Source: Onchocerca volvulus (Eukaryota; Nematoda; Chromadorea; Rhabditida; Onchocercidae). From it: a DNA stretch of 64,000 bases. A program made the position numbers and the translations under genes. Shown piece by piece: positions 25,185 to 37,396 of this stretch. Location of the stretch: NCBI GenBank assembly GCA_000499405.2, contig HG738137.1:1984001-2048000 (forward strand). The letters run 5' to 3'. The notes beneath the pieces are model-generated. The model did not search any database. It was given only the letters and a program-made list of their open reading frames with translations, and was not told where the DNA came from. Within the stretch, counting starts at the first letter, position 1. Each line of letters starts with the position of its first letter.

Positions 25185-28100
25185 TCAATGCTTTAAAATG
25201 TTATCTGAAAGAAGATGCGGTTCTCTAAGTTGTTCAACGAGATTCCAGTCTACTTTTTTCATTGCATTGTGAATGCGCAAATCTTCATTCATATATCTCA
25301 GTGCATCGGCAGCAAATGACACAGATTCTAGTCTGGGCACTGATTCCTTATTCTGTAAGAAAACATAATCAATTGCAAATTCATCAAATAGAATCAGAAT
25401 TAGCATATAACTTAACTACTGTAAAAAGCTGAGCCAGAATGGATGACATAATACATCTGCTGTTACTGCAATATTTGTGTAACGTATTATTTAAGCAGTA
25501 ATCCGAGAAGTTAATATATTTTCGACAATAATTAGTTTATTTTACTGCTTTAGAATTTATCATGATTATAAAGTGGTCATCCATCAGTAACATCAATTAC
25601 TATTAAGTTAAAAAGGAAATATTTTTTAAACACCACATCAAATTCCTGAGAGGTAACATATTTCATAAAATCAGAAAATTCTTATTTTACAAAACTTTCC
25701 GATGGTAAGGAACTCAGAGTAACTACCATTAAAATTCATACGAATTATAATGAACAAAATGAATTCTTGCATACGAAGAAACTTATAAACCTCAAGAAGC
25801 TTCAAAACTTTGTGTACAACCCATTTAGTGCTGCCATCATCACTTTTCATTTCCATGATCCAAACCAGAAGGCATCGTCCCAAAACGCAATTTAAAGAGC
25901 CAAATTCGGCAATTCGTCCCAACGAATCATGAACTGTACCAAAAAATTCGGCCCACAAATTTGACGAACTTTTTGGTACGAAAAGTTTTACTTGTACCTT
26001 AAAAAAAAAAAAATCGGGAAAGAATTCACCTGGAACATATTCAATGATATTCTACAATAATTCTTTCTAATCTGAAACAGTTGCAATGCTAAAGTATTAA
26101 AAAGAATGGCAAAAAATCGATCCGAATCATTTTAGAGAAGATGGATATTGAAATCCTTTGTTCTGAAACAATGTCTTGCAACAATAGGGAAATTACCGAA
26201 ACAACAGTTTTGTACGATCGTGTAGGATAAAGCGGACTAACAATAAACCAGTCTTTTGCAGTATACCTACATTGTCCTGATTCATCGTGTTCTTGTAAAC
26301 ATACATCATTCATAAAGCTAAAAAATGAGATCGCTATATTATGAAGTTATCTGCTCTTAGAAAAATTAAAAGACACATTTATACATGTGATGTCTGAAAG
26401 GAAAACTAACATTTCTATCAAAATTGAGAAAAAAGAAAAATTTATGAATCATAGGTAAAAGATCTTTCAAAACATTACCAAATCATTGAATTAAAAGAAA
26501 ATCTTTAAAACATGAAAAATAATATAATAGAAGAATTGAAATTTTATATGCTTATCAATGCAAGTATCAAAACTTCATGAACTGAAATCAGTACATTTTG
26601 GAAAGCAAAACTTACGAAGGTATGAATTTAATCCAATCACCATGTCGTATTTGCTCACCAAAATACAAAGAAATTATTCCTTTACCGAGTGCTGATGACC
26701 AAACAAAAGCCTTTCCATTAAAGGAGGATGTAACCAAACCAACAATTGCTTTATCTTTTTTGATTTTTTCTTCCTCTATCTCTTCTGTTGAAGTGGATGG
26801 TTGAGAATCCAAAAATTGTTGCTGAAAAAAAGATCCTTTCTCAGATATCTGAGAAAGAAAAATAATAAAAAATTAGAGAAATCTCATGAGAAAAACTAAA
26901 AAAAGAAATACATGCGAAAAAATCTTAAAAAAATATGAACATTAATTTTTCATTATAGAGTTCATAAACAGAGATTACAATGTATCACGAAAAGAAATTA
27001 AAATAAAAGACGAATGTGCAAAAAGATAGCTATATTACTTAGTGGAAAAATATAATTATGTTTGGTATTTAAAACAAACCGAAATCGCATTACGAACTAT
27101 TTTAACCATGCAGTTTTGATTATTTTAATAGTTAAATAACACTTATATAATCCATAATTGGTGAACCGAACAAACGCCACAAAAACAAGTAATAATAACA
27201 AATGGTAAAAAAAAATATGTTTATGAGCCAACTATAATGAAAAATTAGTGTTCATATCTTTTTTGCTTTTTAGGATTTTTAAGTAAATTTCTGTTTTCAG
27301 TTTTTTCATGAGATTCTTTAATATTTTGTTATTTATTATTTATTAATCAATATATATTTCTTAAACAGCAATTTATTTTTTTTTAGTCAATATACGTTTA
27401 TTAGTCAGGAATTTATTTTTTATTAATAAGTAGATGTAATAATTAGTGTAGCTATCTTTTTGCAAATGTTTGTCTTGCATTTTAATTTCTTTTCTGATAT
27501 ATTGTAACCTTATATATGAGCTAACCATAATGAAAAATTAATGTTCATATTTCCCTATATTTCTTATATTTATTCTATTTTAAAATATATTTCACAGACA
27601 CAAAAAAACCTCTTATTCTAATACTTAAAAGAACTGAAGCTTGAAACTAGAAATAATACTAGCCGCATTTATCATGAAAATATTTACATAATAGTTTACC
27701 TCGGTAAAATATGATTGCATCGAAAGGCTTCGTTCACATATTCGATTATGTTCTTGCAACTCGTCGAAATCAATGTCACTGCTACTGACTGAATTTCTAG
27801 TACGTGTGACACCAGAACAACTGTTCTCGAATGAACTGTTTGGTAATATCATGGATGGATTAAATCCTGATGAAAGACTATGTATTGATGAAAATCGCTC
27901 CAAAGATGTCTTCACTACTTGCTCAGGAAGTTCCTCGCCAATATACCAAGGCGTTTTGCATAAATTTTCAACATTTGAAAGCGCTTGTGGAATTCTGAAA
28001 TACATTTATTTTCAAATTAAATACTAATCACAAAAGATTAACAGCACTTTTTGCTCATCCAATGAAACGCGCCTTCCAGAACTGGTGAGCTAATTATGCT

Positions 28101-29404
28101 TTCCAAACAAATTTTGTTATGGAAAGTTCAGTTCAAACCATCTCGGACACTTGTTTATTAATATGACTTCCAGCAAATAATAATATTCGATAAAATTTCA
28201 TAAAATCACAATCAGCTTCCTAAAATAAAACGTAAAAACATTGATTAAGTTGAGTTTTTCATTTTTCTCTTTTTTTTTCTTTGATCAAATATTTTAAAAC
28301 AGTAAAAAAAAAAAATATGAGCATAAGCCAACCTTTCAACCCATACGTCATAATCATAGCTTTCATTCAAATTCGGAAAATTTCGGAATATTCCAATAAT
28401 TCCTAAATCATTTGAATGAGCTAACAAATTACAACCAGAGGCATCGTTGGAACGAAATGAGATTCGCGTTTTGACCTGAAGGGAAGAGAAATGCCCACTT
28501 TTATGATGCATTCAATTTTCTTGACCGCAAAAAGTTAAAAGATGAAAAATTAACTACAACCTGTCTAATGATGGATAACGATTCAAGTGCCCTCAAAGTT
28601 CAAGGAATCTGGAAATTTCTAAATTTAATTGTCCGGTCAGCAATTTTAGAAACAATTTAGATTAATCAAATTAAATACATATATTATTCTGGAGGAATAA
28701 AAATGAAGAAACAAAACAAAAATAATTCTCTATCTCTACCCACCGTGACATCGCCGTGTTCATTCACTTTCGTCGGTAGTAGGTCTGGGATTTCGGTAAA
28801 ATCATCAACAAAATTGCTACCAGCTTTAATGGTGAAGACAAGCCAATCACCAAGTGATGGCATTCGTTCACTCATAGGTACCAATTTTTTGTCCAGAATA
28901 GCTTCACCTCCAAAACTCTTCGACCATATGTAAAGAAACTCGCTCTTCGATCTCGTTACCAGTCCTTTATACAACATCCTGAAGAATATAAGAATCTATC
29001 TTGGCATTTCAAAATACATCTCGCAAAAGATACGAAGCACGCCATTAAAATTCATATTTGAATTGAACTTCCAGAAAAATGTAATAAACCATGGAAATGA
29101 ACTTGATGACAAGCTAATGGCAAATTCGTAACTGGTAAATCCGTAATCGTTTATTCATAATTTAAAACGAAAATTAGACTCCCCCAATCGATACCAACCA
29201 TCGAATGGGACACATCGAGAGATAAGCGCCCGGCTCAAATGTCCGGAAAAAAGCGTTGGACTGAAAATACGCGCCGTAAATCTTCCGGCCTCCCACTGTG
29301 CAACAATGCATCCCTTTACCAAACAGTTAACTTCTTCCTCAATTTTAAGAAATACAGGTAAATCTGGCTCAGGCAAATCAGTCCATCTTATTAGCCGTAG
29401 AAAT
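25185..29404 (-). CDS. Unrecognised protein with three related modules (5' end not resolved)
   Basis: Eight exons chain perfectly in phase: 29404-29180, 28978-28744, 28475-28333, 27994-27700, 26821-26616, 26317-26197, 25997-25791 and 25352-25185. They code for about 533 residues ending LREPHLLSDNILKH. Three segments look related: VKGCIVAQWEAGRFTARI then PFDGWYRLG; YKGLVTRSKSEFLYIWSKSF then LGDWLVFTI; and IVGLVTSSFNGKAFVWSSAL then HGDWIKFIP. The pattern is G-x-V, a beta-rich stretch with an aromatic, then GDW plus a hydrophobic strand, which suggests repeated small beta-barrel domains (OB-like is my inference). Between modules 2 and 3 lies a Ser-rich linker with a likely disordered stretch (SSGFNPSMILPNSSFENSC). 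The last part, FFGTVHDSLGRIAEFG onward, may be a further domain. The first exon or exons are probably between 29.4 and 29.9 kb. I know no named family for it. Confidence 0.72.
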
Positions 29405-29689
29405 CTGAACTGTACTAATCTAAACTTGATCTTAACTTTCTCATAATACTTCGAGGATATTAATAATACTTTTTTTTTGATGTGAAGCATATTATCCTTA
29501 TCATCGTATCATCCCCGTATCATCATATCATCCTCTATCATCGTATTATCCTTGCCTTTTCTTATATCGAGTGAAAATTTGAATATGGTAAAATGAATTT
29601 TGGGATAAGTATATTATACATGCAACGATGATAGTAAAGTTCAAAAACGACAAGTTCAAAAATAGAATAAATGTGGAAATCACACGTCC

Positions 29690-29895
29690 ATCTCTTCTTA
29701 TTTTCGGCAAACTGAAAGTGTATTGTTGCGAATATTTTTGCATCTAAAATGATTTTTTAATGGCTTCAAATTCACTTCAAATGCATAAAATTCTGATCAA
29801 CTTCTCAGATCCTCCGAATTTCTCTTGAAATTTCAATCAATTACTTTGAATTTTCTGGATCTTCTGGCAAATCTTGTTTTCTGTGAATAGTCTAA
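29690..29895 (-). other. Possible upstream exons of the three-module gene
   Basis: Two short open segments follow good acceptors on the minus strand: TTCACAG then a segment reading KQDLPEDPENSK (about 29889-29855), and CTTTCAG then a segment reading FAENKKRWTCDFHIYSIFEL (about 29711 leftwards). Neither could be joined to the 29404 exon with certainty. Confidence 0.25.
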
Positions 29896-30379
29896 TAAAA
29901 TAAGAAAACAAAATTTTAGTGTTCCTACTATATTGTACACCTCAGTAAAACCAACGAAAAACCGGTTAATTTCATGGTAGTAGAAATTCATGGCAGCCAA
30001 AAAAAAAAAAAAAAAAGAAAAAATTGCGATTTGTCAAAAAAAAAATCAGGAATATTTCATCTTCTAACTCCATATTTCACCGGAAACAAAAAAAGGAATT
30101 TAAAAGGAATGCAAAAGATATTAGCATACATTCCGGTTATTAATATTTACTCATAAACAATCCCAATATTTACATATCGAAAAATGAGGTGAAAAATGTT
30201 CAGAAATCCAAAAAAATGAAAGCAACAACTAGTTGTCAAACATTTCTTGGAATAAAATTGTGATTACACAAAAGCAGTTGATTCTTATGCAATTATTTTC
30301 AGCCAACAAAAGCAAATTTTTATCAATTTGTCAGTTATTGAATTCAAAATTTCTTGTTCGACAACTCGTCAACTCCAAA

Positions 30380-31634
30380 ATGTTTCAATACACCGCCATC
30401 TTCTTTCTAAATATTTTTTTAATCGGTAATTTTAAATTTTAAATTTCATACCATCATTTATTATTCTCAATCACATAACGTTTACATTAAACATTACGCT
30501 TATTTTTTTTTTTTTTTGATTATATTAGAATAGTATAGTTAAATGATTGTCTAAATAATCTTACTGATAAGCCCCAATGACTAAAACATTGGAGCTTATC
30601 AGTTAACCATAAAAAACAGATTAGTTAGCTTATCATTAGGCTGAGATGGATAAATAAGCAAATTCTATGACAGTACATTATCATCATTTCATGTTATTTA
30701 TTTATTTTTTTTTTGATTAATTCAAACATTCTTAATAATATTGAATTTTCAGTTCCCACTACACAAATATGCTGTCTATCACCATCAGCTGTATCACCGA
30801 TATCATCTATCAATATTCTGATTCCGGTACCATATGATTTTACGTTTCCTGAAACGGATAGTTTGGGAGGCTTTCCAGATTCTGCGTACTTCGGATACTT
30901 CACTCAATGTTTGTTTGTCAGATTTCTTCAAATTTTTATTCTGAAACCTATTACCTCTCTTAAATGAGAGCCAATTTTAGTTAAAATTGAGAAAGATAAA
31001 AAAAACAATTCCACAAATTTGTAGTAAAAGAAATCTAAGTTTCACTTAAAGTGTCATAATTAATTGAGCTCGAAATTATGATCAAGAGTGGGAAAATTTA
31101 AGTTGGCATGTGATTGAATTCGACTGCGAAAATTGATGATCGTTTTTGAAATTGAATCGATAAGTAGCGAAGAACAAAAAATTCTATTTGTATTGATTTG
31201 AAATTGCTGTCCGGGATCAATAGTAAAACTTTCAAAAATAAATTGCATGTAATTAATTAGACAGGATTTTTTAACAAAAAATACATTCGCTTTAACATGT
31301 TTTTTTGAATAGAAAACTGTTGAATTTAGTTTATTGATTTTGAATTTAATCATTAAAACAATTTAAAAGTAATTAGATGCACTCAAATATTTCTCGAAAA
31401 GTAAGGATCAGTGAATGAGTCTGAAATTAAAAATAAGACAGTATTTAAATTTATAATAATTAACTGAGATATTTGAATTAATTGAGAGTCGATAGTTTCA
31501 CAGAAATTGATAATTTCTTTTAATTGCTTGAATTTCAAGATCTTGGACCAGCAAGCATAAACGGAATATGTCCGGCTGGAGTGAATATTAACGGTCAGTG
31601 TTGGTATAATAGTATTGGAAATACTAAACGATAA
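30380..31634 (+). CDS. Small secreted protein, paralog 1 (98 residues)
   Basis: Three exons, 30380-30425, 30753-30908 and 31540-31634, both introns in phase 1, total 297 nt. Exon 1 is a signal peptide (MFQYTAIFFLNIFLI). Exon 2 starts VPTTQICCLSPSAVSP and is rich in P, F, S and G, ending GGFPDSAYFGYFTQ. Exon 3 holds the shared motif LGPASINGICPAGVNINGQC and ends YNSIGNTKR. It has the same exon count, intron phases, signal-peptide exon, CC motif and C-terminal NG-x-CP-x-G-x-NI-x-GQC block as the gene at 35.2-36.4 kb, so the two arose by duplication. Likely secreted; function unknown. Donor 2 (AAT-GTTTGT) and the exon 3 acceptor (TTTCAAG) are weaker than usual. Confidence 0.68.
30565..30603. repeat. 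Hairpin-forming inverted repeat in intron 1 of secreted paralog 1
   Basis: Arms CTGATAAGCCCCAATG and CATTGGAGCTTATCAG, 16 bases with one mismatch, separated by 7 bases (ACTAAAA). Confidence 0.75.
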
Positions 31635-32840
31635 TTTCAGTATAATCAGGAATGAAAAAAATGATAAATTGGAGAAAGATTGATTTGCATATAATGTTTT
31701 ATCTTTTTTATCAGCTGTTTTTAAGTTCTATAAATTATTGGAATTTGATTTAAATTTTATTGAAATTCATGCACTTCTATGCTATTTATTATTTCTTCTC
31801 CACAAGTTTCGAAGCGTATGTGATAGCGTTTTCCCGATCATTTGTGTTTAATGTTCAATTTTCAAAATATATCACAATTTAATGAAAAGAATTAATGAAT
31901 TTAGAGTGAGGAGAAGGAAGATAGGTCCTGCTCGTCTATCCTAAGATTCATTGCCCTCAAATTTCCTGAAAGTGGCCTTAGAGCCAAAATTTCTATCTCG
32001 GAACCAAAACTTTTCCTCGGAACCCAATATCTCAACAGTTCCGTCTTTATTTTTGATCTTCATTTTAAACCCTAATAAAGATTTGAATTTGAATTATTTC
32101 TAACATTTTAATTAAGATAATCTTATCAGATTATGAAAATAATCACTTTATAGCCTGCTTATATCAATACAACAATATATTTATTAGATTTTTTAAAGGG
32201 CTAAAATGCTAGCAACTTTCTCCGATTGCATATAAATGTTTGTAGCTTCATGAGATTTGAATAAAGTTTAGATTCTACTTTTTTTTTTAAGAATATGATT
32301 AACAAATTTTTTAAAATCTTCAATTTGTCACTGTTAATTGATGATGAATTTCGAGATCTTCGATACAATTTTGTTTAAACAAAATTTGTTGAAGTTATAA
32401 CTGAAAATTGAATGGAAAAATCAATGATTTAACAGAAACGAAAAATTGTAAGAAATTAACAATGCAAATTTTCTCGAATAATTTCTTCTATCCAACTGAA
32501 CAAATGATAATTTCAATGATAAGATGAGAAATACGGAAAAGCGGGGGAATGGATATGGGAAAAAAGTAAGAAAGCGGTGAAAAAGGAAGATTAAATGCTG
32601 TATTTTCACCAATATTTTAAGAGAAGAAATATTCAATTCCGCTAAATATTAAAAAAAAAAAATCAATCGTTTCAATCAATCTTTCCGAAAACTTTTTGCC
32701 CTAATGAAATGGTCAGTTATGCCATATCATTCTATAATATGCAAAAATAAACAATTAGTCAGATCACCACAAATCCTTGAGTGGATAGAAATATAGAAAG
32801 TTGTTTCCTACCTCAAAATGCTTTTTTTGATTTTTTCGAT

Positions 32841-32882
<42 letters not shown>

Positions 32883-32886
32883 AAAT

Positions 32887-32923
<37 letters not shown>

Positions 32924-33003
32924 ATTATTACAATACAGATGAATTCGACATTACATTCGTATCATTCATTTTTATCATTGATAGTAAATAACTGATAAAT
33001 GAA
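31635..33003. other. Intergenic stretch, no gene seen
   Basis: AT-rich sequence downstream of secreted paralog 1, leading into a long poly-T tract. A sequence AACCCTAATAAAG near 32070 could be part of a polyadenylation region. The open frame at 32421-32636 (-) has no support. Confidence 0.4.
32845..32922 (+). repeat. Long T homopolymer with a short A block
   Basis: About 30 T, then about 9 A, ATAA, then about 30 T. A mirror-type A-rich tract lies at 37319-37391. Length is unreliable in any assembly. Confidence 0.85.
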
Positions 33004-33342
33004 ATGATGATTGGCTTATTTCAGCCATATCTCTTGGGAATGCGAGATTTGTCATTCCGGATATCCATCTTGATGATGCTACTTGAGAAATTACATAGTA
33101 TTCCAGAAATTCTGGATAAAACTGAATTGGTGGAAGAGAAATTCGGAAAAATGGAAAAGTTAGAGCAAAATAGCTTTAATCTGATAACAATATGCCTTTA
33201 TTTCAAGAATATCCCGGCATTTAACAAGATGCGAGAACTTCTATACAAATTCAGCGATCAATGCTTCGATCAATTCTGCTATTCAAAATTCATCGATCAG
33301 TTCTACCATTCAGACAATTTATTTTCAAATTTATTTCATTAA
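33004..33342 (+). CDS. Uncertain open frame, 112 codons
   Basis: Starts ATGATGATTGG and reads MRDLSFRISILMMLLEKLHS, then EILDKTELVEEKFGKMEKLE, ending with a Cys/Phe/Asp-rich tail (SDQCFDQFCYSKFIDQFYHS). The middle looks like an amphipathic helix. A possible acceptor TTTCAG at about 33023 would make it an exon rather than a single-exon gene. No family recognised. It is longer than random frames nearby, but that is weak evidence. Confidence 0.3.
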   Translation: MMIGLFQPYLLGMRDLSFRISILMMLLEKLHSIPEILDKTELVEEKFGKMEKLEQNSFNLITICLYFKNIPAFNKMRELLYKFSDQCFDQFCYSKFIDQFYHSDNLFSNLFH

Positions 33343-33366
33343 ATATACACATACACAAACAAGAAT

Positions 33367-33510
33367 ATGATCGATGATGAACGGAAAAGGATTCCAAGTT
33401 TTCGGGAAATATTACCATGTGATATCACCAATCCATATCATCGTGATGATATAAATTCACACCGGACAGAATCATTTAGCAAGAGTTTTGAGATTTCTGT
33501 AAATCTTTAA
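33367..33510 (+). CDS. Uncertain open frame, 47 codons
   Basis: In the same frame as the preceding 33004-33342 frame. Reads MIDDERKRIPSFREILPCDI then TNPYHRDDINSHRTESFSKS. The amino acid mix (D, R, P, H, S) is unlike translated AT-rich noise here, so it may be a real exon. No start context or splice partner could be fixed. Confidence 0.3.
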   Translation: MIDDERKRIPSFREILPCDITNPYHRDDINSHRTESFSKSFEISVNL

Positions 33511-34299
33511 AAATAAAATTTAAATTAGTTAGTTAAATTTAGAAATTCATCCCATTATAAGCAATTTTCAAGTATCATCACTTTCTTAAAATAACTTAGG
33601 AGTTGTTCGATACTAAATATCATTTCTATTTGATTTTAAATAAAGTGAAAACTTATTCAGCATAAAGTTTTTTATTCATAAATAACCTGTTAAAGAAAAT
33701 TTTGTTATTTGAAAAAAAAATCAAATAAAATTTTAAAGATTTTGTTTTCAATGTTATGAATATGAGGAAGAAATGCATTAGGCAAACATTGATCATATTT
33801 ATGATTATTCTGTGATTTTCTTGTAAACAACAAAAACATGTTTACAAGTATTAAGCTCGAAAATGCACTGTGAAAGATCAATCGATCGAGTGAGAAAGTA
33901 TTGGAAATATCTTTCAAGTGGTCTTTTTCAAAACAATCAATGAATGATCTGATCTTTCTCAAAACAATCAAACATTCTGTATCTGAAGTGATTTCTCCTA
34001 AAAATTATTATAATTCCTATTAATTATTATAAAAACATAAAAAGAAAGCAATTATTATAATTTCTAATAATTATTACAAATCATAAATTATGCCGAGCTA
34101 TCTTATCAATAAACTTTGAATCATAACTATATTCATTAACAATAATTACTAATATTTGCTGGACAATATGTGAATTTCTTCCTTGAAGTTCAATAGATCA
34201 TTCGGTGCTTTCTTGTCAGGATTAACAAATGTATTCAAAAATGTATTGATGAACTTTCCATCCTTAAAAATCCTTTAAAATGTTTAAGAAATTAATTTG

Positions 34300-34464
34300 G
34301 AAATTAACTTGAGAATCTAACCTGGTAACCAGATAACTCAGGAACTCAACTTGAGAATTTGATCTGGTAATCGGATAAATTGGGAAATTAAGCTAGGAAT
34401 CTAACCCGGTATCCGGATAACTCGGGAAATTAACCCGAGAAATTAATCTGGTAATGTGATAATG
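34300..34464 (+). repeat. Exact 42-bp period tandem repeat, nearly four copies
   Basis: The block (C/T)CTGGTAAcC/CCCGGTATCC recurs at 34322, 34364, 34406 and 34448, spaced exactly 42 bases apart. Each is preceded by GAgAATcTAA-like sequence and followed by (g)GATAAcTcgGgAA. The copies are diverged, so the array is not recent. Confidence 0.85.
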
Positions 34465-35174
34465 CAGAAGATTACTATTTGCTTAGAAATTCCTTTCAGA
34501 AATTGAAACATTTAATAGTTTACGGATGCAGCTATAATTTAAAAGTTAGCAATCATACACAAGTTCAATACTGAATTCAAAATACAAATTGATAAATACC
34601 AGAATTCTTAATATTTGTGTTGTAATAAAGAATCTTCAAATTTTGTCTAAATTCAACAAAATTTGTTTTTCAAGTTTTTAGTTGAGAATAACACGAAATC
34701 GAATAACAAACAATAATGATTAGTGAGTGATTCATTGGATGAGAATTGTTTTGCGATAATTAAATATTCATTATTTTTCAAATTTTACAAGTTAGTTATG
34801 CTTTTTTCATTGCATTCAGGACAAGTTTACGTAGCATCTCAAGAGCTTAGTTTATTTTCTCAAGATATTTAGGCATAGTATATGCATACTGGTGAATCTT
34901 CAGAAACTCAAATACAACTACAAGTAGATGAATGAATAGTTAGAAAGATAAAAATCGCATTTTACGATGCGAGTAAATTCGCAATTAGTTCCAACCTCCG
35001 GATTGAGCAATCATTGTGTAAACATTTCTTTATTTAAATCAACGAAATTCTTCATTCCAAGATAATACCTTGCCATAAAAGCTGTTCCTGAAGCTCATTT
35101 GCACAACCAAAACCACAAGAACAAACTTTGGAGAAGTTTGACGAACGTTCCAACACGAGAAACTAGATAAGATA

Positions 35175-36440
35175 ATGCTTCGAGAATTCATCATCTTCGT
35201 TGGTATTTTAGTAGGTAATAACTTTTTGTTGCATATTTATTGCATAATTTTAACGATATCTTGGTCGAGATTTTAGGTAATTTTAATTTTTTATTTCTTA
35301 AACAGAATTTTAGATAACCTTTGACATTCGTATAGCATAATAACGAAGAAAATTGTTTGCGAACAAACAAATGAGAGGTCAAAATTTGATTATCAAATTG
35401 AAAGTTAATAAAAAACTTCATCATCTTATTAATATTGCCGTCTGTCAAATAAATAATAAAAGTTATTGATTCTAATCTTCGGTTTTAAAATTCTTTTTGC
35501 ATATCCAAATATGATCATCTATTGAATTTCAATTCTTTTCGAGGAACTAATTCAATTCCAATTTCACGATTAAAATTAAATTGACTATGATTATGGATAA
35601 TTATAATTAGAATACAATTCAATGATTATGAGCGAATTCGACGATTAGACGTAACTATTCCATTGCAGTAGTCGAATTAATAAAAGATAAAATTAATTTT
35701 CACTAAAATTCCACCTTTTTCAGTAGCGAATTGTCAAAATTGTTGTTTTAATTGTTACTGTCCAAACAGAGCAGGAATACCAACAAATGGAAGATCACCA
35801 CCTTTTTATTATTTAGTACCGAAATATGGATTTAATGGATTCGGTTATCCTGGATTCGCAGATTTTACTGGACTGGGTGGATTGGGAGCAAGCTGTAAGT
35901 AAATTAAATGATTAATGATAAGATTATTAGGAAAACTCGGTTATTCGTGATTTGTGTTGATGTTTCAATTGGTTTCATTCAACTTGATTATCAGTTTAAC
36001 AATATTTTATCAAAAACAAATATGAGGCAATATATTCTAGGCTTGCCTAGATTTTGTTCACTACATGTTACATTTTCAATAATACGTTTGAATTTTATAA
36101 CGGAAGACTAATTTTTATTTAGTTAAAATCAGTCATTATAAATAGTTTCCTCCAATTTTTGTAGAAAATAAAAATGTAAAGTAAACAATTTGCAACTTTG
36201 TAGAAAATTCCAAAATAAGTGATGTCTTAGAGCCATCAGACAGGTAATAAAACGAAAAAAATATTTTAAAATTATAGCAATAACTGCCAAAATTATCAAA
36301 AATACATCGCACCTTTTCCAGATGGACCAGCAGTGAATGGTTTATGTCCAGTTGGTATCAATATCGATGGCCAATGCTATGCAACACGTGGCGTGTCACC
36401 ATTTCCCGGCTGGCAAACTTGGCCAAGTTGGAAAAAATAA
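35175..36440 (+). CDS. Small secreted protein, paralog 2 (109 residues)
   Basis: Three exons, 35175-35214, 35724-35894 and 36322-36440, both introns phase 1, total 330 nt. Exon 1 is a signal peptide (MLREFIIFVGILVVA). The mature part starts with a cysteine cluster CQNCCFNCYC, then a Pro/Gly/Phe/Tyr-rich middle (GFNGFGYPGFADFTGLG), then YGPAVNGLCPVGINIDGQCY and a Trp/Pro tail PGWQTWPSWKK. It is a clear paralog of the gene at 30.4-31.6 kb in structure, phases and the NG-x-CP-x-G-x-NI-x-GQC block. Sites are strong (T-GTAAGT donor; TTTTTCAG and CTTTTCCAG acceptors). Probably a secreted or cuticle/epithelial product; no named family recognised. Confidence 0.8.
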
Positions 36441-36822
36441 AATTTCCACATTGTATAGATTACTTTTGCTTTTACCCTGTGTATTTTTAATATACAAAGT
36501 TTTAGGAAGGACTTCATATCCTTTCCCAAAAATTAAACAACAAGAGAAGCAGCTCTTCCCTTTCATTTCATAGTTTCACTGAAATTATTCGAAATTTTTG
36601 AAAAAGAAACGAAAGTTCTTAAAAGAGAAGCTCATCCATCCATAACTCACTTTTTCAACAACTCAGTGAAGCAAAATGAATCTTAGCTTACTTCATCCAA
36701 CTTTTTTTTTTTTTCAGGTTATTTAGAACTTATACTAAGTGTCAAAGTGTAGCCTTCCACTCATACCTCAGTCATTATACGATTATTCTATATCAGAATT
36801 AAATTTCATTTAAAATATTAAA

Positions 36823-37017
36823 ATGCATTCGATTGTAATTGTAATTAATTGCAAATTTAAAATTTTATTTGGCTTGAAAATTTTCATTTCAATTTTATGC
36901 CTAAAATTTAATTCAACATTTACTGATAGTATTCGCAATGCTTGCTGTGCTAGGAATTTTCATCATTTCAAAGAAAATGAACCGAAGTTTTTAGAACGTT
37001 TGATCATTGTTAACTGA
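36823..37017 (+). CDS. Uncertain open frame, 64 codons
   Basis: Starts ATGCATTCG. The first 25-30 residues are hydrophobic with interspersed lysines. The end reads SIRNACCARNFHHFKENEPK then FLERLIIVN, which has a coding-like composition. It could be a small secreted protein or an exon of the following plus-strand gene. No homology recognised. Confidence 0.28.
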   Translation: MHSIVIVINCKFKILFGLKIFISILCLKFNSTFTDSIRNACCARNFHHFKENEPKFLERLIIVN

Positions 37018-37317
37018 CAAAAAACTACTTTTTCTTTTTGTTAAGATTAAGTAAAAAATAACAATTAACTACAAAATGAGCTTAGATTTCATCTCTCATT
37101 TGCAAATTCAGATTTTTTGCAAGTATAACGATACTTTAAATTGGAAAACATATATGTACAAACTTTGGAATCCAATTTTTCTGTTCTGAAATTCAATTCA
37201 ACACAAATTCGAAATATGATTCTGCTATGCTTATAACTACCTCAAATATTCAATGATGCGCATTTATTCATTTATGCAACTGTTTCAGCTGAATTATATT
37301 TTTCACGTGCAAACATA

Positions 37318-37318
<1 letters not shown>

Positions 37319-37351
<33 letters not shown>

Positions 37352-37358
37352 AAAAAAA

Positions 37359-37391
<33 letters not shown>
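37319..37391 (+). repeat. Long A-rich homopolymer tract
   Basis: About 28 A, TTTAAAAAAAATTTTA, then about 25 A, ending ATTTG. Similar in form to the T tract at 32845-32922 but on the opposite strand. Together they bracket about 4.4 kb holding secreted paralog 2. Confidence 0.85.

Positions 37392-37396
<5 letters not shown>

Noticed and set aside
27773..28027. 84-codon open frame on the plus strand
   Set aside because: Antisense to an exon of the three-module gene that chains in phase with its neighbours.
30694..30903. 69-codon open frame on the minus strand
   Set aside because: Overlaps exon 2 of secreted paralog 1; the plus strand gives a full gene with signal peptide, matching intron phases and a paralog.
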